From Allosphingosinicella sp. (GTDB taxonomy: Bacteria; Pseudomonadota; Alphaproteobacteria; Sphingomonadales; Sphingomonadaceae), in the NCBI GenBank assembly GCA_030447665.1, contig JAUJOJ010000005.1:132139-173352 (forward strand): 41,214 bases of DNA, written 5' to 3'. Shown piece by piece: positions 36,250-41,214 of the stretch. Both the position numbers and the translations under genes were made by a program. The notes beneath the pieces are model-generated. The model had not been told where the DNA came from. It saw only the letters and a program-made list of their open reading frames with translations, and searched no databases. Every line of letters begins with the position of its first letter. Position 1 is the first letter of the stretch.

Positions 36250-37855
36250 TTATTCCGCGGAAGCGGGCTGCAGTTCCAGCGCCTCGGCGATCAGCTTGCG
36301 GCTGTTGTCGAGGCCGTAAAGGGCGATGAAGCTCCCCATGCGGGGGCCTTGGGCAGTGCCGAGCAGGGTTTCGTAAAGCGTCCTGAACCAGTCGCGCAGA
36401 TTGTCCTTGCCGAAGCGCGCCTTGCCAACTTCATAGACTTCGTTCTGATAATCCTCCGCGCTCGCATCTTCGGCGAGGCCCGCGAGGCGGCGGTCAAGCT
36501 CGCGAAGGGCGCCTGCTTCTTCGTAGGTCGGTGCGCGGCGCTTCAACGAGCCCTTCACGAAATCGCGGAAGTAGACGACGGCGTGGCCGATCAGCGCATC
36601 GAGCTCGGGATGCGTCTCGGGCGATGCCTCGGGGGCGTAGCGCTTCACGAAAGCCCAGAGCAGGTCCTTGTCGTCGGTCGAAGCGACGCCGACCAGGTTG
36701 AGCAAAAGCGCAAAGGAGAGCGGCATCCGCGCGGGCGGGACCTTGCCGGCGTGGACGTGGTGAACGGGATTGCCGAGGCGCTTGTCCCATTCCTGCGCGG
36801 GATAGGCGGCGAGGAACTGCTGATATTCGTCCACCGCCTTGGGGATGATGCCGAAGGAGAGCTGCTTCGCCTTTTTCGGCTCGCGATAGATATAGAAGCT
36901 GAGGCTCGTCTCCGGCGCATAGGTCAGCCATTGATCGATGGTGACGCCGTTGCCCTTTGTCTTGGAGATCTTTTCGCCGTTCTCGTCCAGGAACAGCTCG
37001 TAGTTGAAGCCCTCCGGCGGCCGCGCGCCGAGGATCCGCGCGATCCTGGAGCTTTGGACGACGCCATCGATGTGGTCCTTGCCGGCCATTTCATAATCGA
37101 CGCCAAGCGCGACCCAGCGCATCGCCCAGTCGACCTTCCACTGGAGCTTGGCGCCCCCGAAAAGATCGACTGCCGGGTCGCCTCGCCGGTGGCGGGATCG
37201 GTGTAGCGGATGATGCCGGCTTCGGGGTCGATGAGCTCGATCGGCACCTGCAGCACCTTGCCCGTCGCCCGGCTGATCGGGAGCACGGGCGAATAGGTCT
37301 GCCGCCGCTCCTCGCGAAGCGTCGGCAGCATCACGTCCATGATCGCGCCGTAATTGCGCAGGACCTGCTTCAGCGTCTCGTCGAACCGGCCTCCATTGTA
37401 GCAGTCGGACGAGGCCAGGAACTCGTAATCGAAGCCGAAGCGATCGAGGAATTGCTGGAGGAGGTTGTTGTTGTGGTGGCCATAGCTGGCATGGCCGCAG
37501 CCATAAGGATCGGGCACGCGGGAGAGCGGCTGATCGAGATGATCGTGCATCATCTCCTGGTGCGGCACGCCCGGCGGCACCTTCCGCATCCCGTCCATGT
37601 CGTCGGAAAAGGCGATCAGGCGGCTCGGCCAATCCACCAGCTCGGACAGAGCGTGGCGGACCATCAGCGTCCGGGCCACTTCCTGGAAGGTGCCGAGGTG
37701 CGGCAGCCCGCTCGGGCCGTAGCCGGTCTCGAAGACGATCCCGCGATCCCGGGCCCGTCCGGATAGCGCTTCAGCAGCTTGCGTGCTTCCTCGTAGGGCC
37801 AAGCTTTGGAGACGCGGGCAGCTTCGCGAAGTTCGGGTGGAATGAAGTCGGGCAT
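36250..37855 (-). CDS. lysS: Class I lysyl-tRNA synthetase (two frameshifts in this sequence)
   Basis: Charges tRNA-Lys. It is the archaeal-type class I enzyme, which many alphaproteobacteria use instead of the class II form. Start ATG 37855: MPDFIPPELREAARVSKAWP. After a frame change near 37748-37760 comes GIVFETGYGPSGLPHLGTFQ (HIGH-type PHLG), DDMDGMRKVPPGVP, NNLLQQFLDRFGFDYEFLAS. A second change at the C run 37154-37158 leads to AKLQWKVDWAMRWVALGVDY and ENGEKISKTKGNGVTI (KMSKS-type KISKT). It ends AEALELQPASAE. Both changes fit a lost base in a G/C run; two losses also fit the total length. An essential gene, so sequence error is likely. Confidence 0.93.
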
Positions 37856-37908
37856 GAACCGGCTCTTCGCCGCTTCGTTTGAGAGGCGCAAGATGGTAAG
37901 GAAAGACC

Positions 37909-38480
37909 ATGAACCGGATCGCATCATTCGATCGCCCCCAGCCGGTGAAGCTGACGGTCGGGCAGTTTGCACTGCTCGACGGTTCGGGCGCTTTCGACGC
38001 CTATAGAAAAACTGAGCTGATCGAGGGGCGATCTACGCGATGCAGGGACAGGCCCGTCCGCATACCTTCGCGGCAAATGAATTGATGTTTCGATTGCGAA
38101 TGAAGCTGCAGGAGATCCGCTCGGACCTCATGCCGCTCATCGAAGGCACCGTCAGCATGCCTCCGTTCAGCGCGCCACAACCGGACATTGCCGTGACCGC
38201 TGATCCGAAAGGTCCCGGTTATATTCCACTGAACTCCATGGCTCTTGTCGTCGAAGTTTCAGATTCGTCGGCGAGCTTCGATCTTAAGAAAAAGAAGGCG
38301 TTGTATGCTCGACATTCCATCCCCGAATATTGGGTGCTGGAAATTCGTACCTCGACCCTTCATCAATTCTGGTCACCGACTGGATCCGGCTACAAGCAGC
38401 ATCGTGCGCTCTCGATAGGCGAGTTGATCGAAAGCATCACTATTCCCGGCCTGGCCGTGGCAAGCGACGGGCTGATCTAA
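37909..38480 (+). CDS. Uma2-family (DUF820) endonuclease-like protein (frameshifted)
   Basis: Divergent from lysS by 53 bases. ATG 37909 after AAGGAAAG gives MNRIASFDRPQPVKLTVGQF, FDAYRKTELIEG; after a lost G in GGGG (38025-38028) the protein continues as IYAMQGQARPHTFAANELMF. Then come QPDIAV, ALVVEVSDSSASFDLKKKKA and IPEYWVLEI, matching the Asp, Glu and Lys positions of the PD-(D/E)XK-like Uma2 fold. Uma2 proteins are abundant in cyanobacteria and scattered elsewhere; their biological role is unresolved. Corrected length is about 190 residues, normal for the family. Confidence 0.87.
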
Positions 38481-38521
38481 GCACCGTTGCCCTTTCGTTC
38501 CTGCCGCGCCATTTAGGGCGG

Positions 38522-41214
38522 ATGGCGGCCCTTTTGCCCTATCGCGCGCTCCACGCAACCCATGGCGGCATCTGGACGGCCGGGCCCGACGGCCGGGTCG
38601 AAGCGCTCGGCCGGGGCGAGGCGATCGCACTGGCGGCCGAGAACCCGCTGATCATGCTGAACGCTCCGCTCGTCGGGCAAAGGCTCGGCTACCCGGAGCT
38701 TTCGGGGCTCGATCTGCTCGAGCTGTTCGCCTTCGTCCACCCTGCTCGCTTCGCGGTGCCGACGCCCAAAGGCCTGGCGCATGCGCTCGGTCTCGATCCG
38801 CCCGAGAGCGACGGCGAGGCCGCGCTTTTTCTCCGCCAGGCCGCGGAAGCGCTGCTGCGGCGCATGGAGGGCGATTGGGGGGAGCGGGAAGGCGCCTGGG
38901 CCTCGGCTCAGTCGCTCTATCGGCTGCGCTGGCCCTGGTCGCCGCCCATCGCGGACCGGCTGCGGCGCCCCGAGCGGGACGAGCGGTGGCTGTTTTCGAG
39001 GCTTGCCGAGTGGGAGGAGAATGGCGCGCGCCCCCAGCCGAGGCCGGTGCGGATCGAGCCCGACGAGGCAGTGGAGCGGTTGGCGGGGCTCACGGGGGTG
39101 GGAGCCGAGCCGAGGGAAGGGCAGCGCGATTATGCCGCCGCCGCGGCGGGAGCTTTCGCGCCGCGCAAGATCGAGGGGCAGCCGAACCTGCTGCTGGCCG
39201 AAGCGGGCACCGGGATCGGCAAGACCCTGGGCTATCTCGCGCCCGCCTCGCTCTGGGCGCGGAAAGCGGACGGCGCGGTCTGGGTGTCGACCTTCACCAA
39301 GACGCTGCAGCGGCAGCTCGACCGCGAAAGCGAGCGCGTCTTTCCCGATGCGGACGAGCGCAAGCGCAAGGTGGTGGTCCGCAAAGGGCGGGAAAATTAC
39401 CTTTGCCTGCTCAACCTCGAAGATGCTCTTCAGGGCGGCTTTGCCGGGCGGGCAGCGATCCTGGCGCAATTGGTGGCGCGGTGGGCCGCCTATACCCGCG
39501 ACGGAGACATGGTGGGCGGCGACATGCCGGGATGGCTGCCGACCCTCTTCCGCCGCGCCGGCTCCACGGCGCTCACCGACCGGCGCGGCGAATGCGTCTA
39601 TGCCGGCTGCCCGCATTACCGCAAATGCTTCATCGAACGATCGGCGCGAGCGAGCGCCGACGCCGACATCGTGATCGCCAACCACGCGCTGGTGATGGTC
39701 AATGCCGCGCGCGGGCGGGAAACGGGAAGTCCGACGCGGATCGTCTTCGACGAGGGCCATCACCTGTTCGATGCGGCCGATTCCACCTTCGCGGCGACGC
39801 TGACCGGGCAGGAGACGATCGAGCTCAGGCGGTGGCTGATCGGCCCCGAAGGGAAGTCGCGCGGGCGCCGGCGCGGCCTTGCCGCCCGGCTGAGCGACGT
39901 CGCGTCCTATGACGAAGCGGGCGCGCTGGCGCTCGACTCGGCGGTTCAGGCGGCGGGGGCGCTTCCGGGGGACGGATGGCTGCAGCGCATGGGGGAGGGG
40001 GCGCCGTTCGGCCCGCTGGAGACGCTGCTCGCGGCGGTGCGGGGGACGGTCTATGCGCGCGCCACGGCGCAGGATGCGGGATACGGATTGGAGACCGAGG
40101 TCGCCGAGCTCGATGCCGATTTGGTCGAGGCGGCCGCGCCTGCCGTCGAGGCGATGGAGCATCTGCTGCGGCCGCTCATGGCCTTGGCCAAGCGCCTCGA
40201 AGCGGTGCTCGAGGATGCGCCCGATTGGCTGGACGCGCAGGCCCGCGCGCGCATCGAGGGGGCGATCGGCGGCCTTTCCTGGCGTGCGCAGACCTTGTCG
40301 GCCTGGATCGCGCTCGCCGCGCGGCTCGGCGGGCCAGCCGACGCGGACTTCATCGACTGGCTTGCCGTCGAGCGGGCCGACGGACGTGAATATGATATCG
40401 GCATCCACCGGCGCTGGCTCGATCCGACGCGCCCGCTTGCCGAAGCCGTCCTGAAGCCGGCGCACGGCGTCGTCATCACCTCGGCAACGCTCCGCGGCGC
40501 CGAGGGATGGGCAGGGGCCGAGGCCCGGACCGGCGCCTGCCATCTCGATCAGCCGGCCGCGCATTTCAGCGCCGAAAGTCCTTTCGATTATGCCGAGAAT
40601 AGCGAGGTGCTGATCGTCACCGATCTGAAGCGGGGCGACGTGGCGCAGCTCGCCGGCGCTTATTCCCGCCTGATCGAGGCGGCAGGCGGCGGCACGCTCG
40701 GTCTCTTCACCGCGATCCAGCGCCTGAAGGTGGTTCATGCGCGGATCGCCGACCGGCTCGCGCGCGCTGGGCTGCCGCTCTATGCCCAGCACGTCGATCC
40801 GATCGATACCGGCACGCTGGTCGACATCTTCCGTGACGATCCGCGCGCCTCGCTGCTGGGCACCGATGCGCTCCGCGACGGCGTGGACGTGCCTGGCCAT
40901 TCGCTCCGGCTGGTGGTGATGGAGGGGGTGCCGTGGCCGCGCCCAACGGTGCTGCATGCCGCGCGCCGCGCCGTCGGCGGCGGCTCGGCTTATGACGATC
41001 GGGTGGTGCAGGCGCGGCTCGCCCAGGCGTTCGGGCGCTTGATCCGCCGTAAGGAGGACAGGGGCATGTTCGTGCTCCTTTCGGCGGCCACCCCCTCGCG
41101 GCTGCTCACCGCTTTTCCGCCGGGCGTGCAGGTGCGGCGTGTCTCGTTCAGCGAAGCGGCCCTGCGGGTGCGGTCCCGTCTTTCAACCGAAACCGCTTTG
41201 GGGCATCAGCACCC
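38522..41214 (+). CDS. DinG/YoaA-type ATP-dependent DNA helicase (runs off right edge)
   Basis: Open from ATG 38522 to the window end, 897 codons without a stop. Superfamily 2 XPD/DinG-like helicase: Walker A AEAGTGIGKTLGYLAPA (about residue 228), VWVSTFTKTLQRQLDRES, four cysteines for an Fe-S cluster (ENYLCLLNLE and GECVYAGCPHYRKCF), IVIANHALVMVNAARG, the Walker B variant IVFDEGHHLFDAA (DEGH, about 410), VVITSATLRGAEGWAG, LGTDALRDGVDVPGHSL and QAFGRLIRRKEDRGMF (motif VI). The N-terminal 190 residues are a separate, less conserved region. Helicases of this type resolve structured DNA and R-loops during repair. Frame intact throughout; the end lies outside the window. Confidence 0.94.
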   Translation, partial: MAALLPYRALHATHGGIWTAGPDGRVEALGRGEAIALAAENPLIMLNAPLVGQRLGYPELSGLDLLELFAFVHPARFAVPTPKGLAHALGLDPPESDGEAALFLRQAAEALLRRMEGDWGEREGAWASAQSLYRLRWPWSPPIADRLRRPERDERWLFSRLAEWEENGARPQPRPVRIEPDEAVERLAGLTGVGAEPREGQRDYAAAAAGAFAPRKIEGQPNLLLAEAGTGIGKTLGYLAPASLWARKADGAVWVSTFTKTLQRQLDRESERVFPDADERKRKVVVRKGRENYLCLLNLEDALQGGFAGRAAILAQLVARWAAYTRDGDMVGGDMPGWLPTLFRRAGSTALTDRRGECVYAGCPHYRKCFIERSARASADADIVIANHALVMVNAARGRETGSPTRIVFDEGHHLFDAADSTFAATLTGQETIELRRWLIGPEGKSRGRRRGLAARLSDVASYDEAGALALDSAVQAAGALPGDGWLQRMGEGAPFGPLETLLAAVRGTVYARATAQDAGYGLETEVAELDADLVEAAAPAVEAMEHLLRPLMALAKRLEAVLEDAPDWLDAQARARIEGAIGGLSWRAQTLSAWIALAARLGGPADADFIDWLAVERADGREYDIGIHRRWLDPTRPLAEAVLKPAHGVVITSATLRGAEGWAGAEARTGACHLDQPAAHFSAESPFDYAENSEVLIVTDLKRGDVAQLAGAYSRLIEAAGGGTLGLFTAIQRLKVVHARIADRLARAGLPLYAQHVDPIDTGTLVDIFRDDPRASLLGTDALRDGVDVPGHSLRLVVMEGVPWPRPTVLHAARRAVGGGSAYDDRVVQARLAQAFGRLIRRKEDRGMFVLLSAATPSRLLTAFPPGVQVRRVSFSEAALRVRSRLSTETALGHQH

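Noticed and set aside
38513..40957. An 814-codon open frame on the minus strand under the helicase gene
   Set aside because: It has no recognisable domain, and its codon phase mirrors the GC-rich third positions of the real rightward helicase. Long antisense frames are expected at this GC content.

Overview
The window is about 41 kb of GC-rich, densely coding chromosomal DNA from an alphaproteobacterium, most likely a sphingomonad. This is inferred from a dnaN-recF-gyrB block without dnaA, a MipZ-type division ATPase, an HWE-family histidine kinase, a class I lysyl-tRNA synthetase, and palindromic GCCGGGG-type intergenic repeats. I see no tRNA, rRNA, CRISPR array, insertion sequence or prophage.

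Layout. 1-1.2 kb: thymidylate biosynthesis (thyA, then folA running off the left edge). 1.3-3.1 kb: an exported P1-family peptidase and a mazEF-type toxin-antitoxin pair with a damaged toxin end. 3.2-8.0 kb: gyrB, recF and dnaN, all leftward, with a perfect hairpin over the dnaN ribosome-binding site. 8.1-10.2 kb: an outer-membrane barrel protein, a small exported protein and a histidine phosphatase. 10.3-13.9 kb: rlmN, then a PAS-GAF-PAS-HWE kinase translationally coupled to a single-domain response regulator. 14-16.9 kb: a SET-domain protein, a small membrane protein, phosphoglucomutase/phosphomannomutase and a RibD-C reductase. 17.1-21.2 kb: J-domain protein with mipZ, panC, an M48 lipoprotein protease and a Sel1-repeat protein. 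21.2-25.9 kb: S9 peptidase, a COG3146 acyltransferase, a glycerophosphodiesterase and a RidA protein. 26.1-27.4 kb: a badly damaged, tandemly repeated rpsU-FKBP locus. 27.6-32.1 kb: an orphan 2Fe-2S oxidoreductase subunit, an RcnB-like His/Arg-rich protein, an amidohydrolase, a prolyl 4-hydroxylase-like protein and a 45-residue protein. 32.3-36.1 kb: two tandem DUF885 lipoprotein hydrolases separated by a repeat cluster. 36.2 kb to the end: lysS, a divergent Uma2 endonuclease-like gene, and a DinG/YoaA-type helicase running off the right edge.

The dominant unusual property is a series of single-base frameshifts in otherwise well-conserved genes: gyrB x2, lysS x2, the phosphohexomutase, RidA x3, RcnB x2, the second DUF885 gene, Uma2, the amidohydrolase, the RibD-C protein, the histidine phosphatase, mazF, and many in rpsU/FKBP. 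Most are net minus-one and lie in short G/C or T runs. Two of the genes are essential in bacteria. I therefore read most of them as indel errors in the sequence, and give whole-gene coordinates rather than fragments.

I found no convincing new multi-gene system. The best leads are the hairpin that sequesters the dnaN Shine-Dalgarno sequence, the His/Arg repeat protein next to an orphan Fe-S subunit, the structured non-coding stretch at 31.66-31.9 kb, and the mipZ/J-domain pair.
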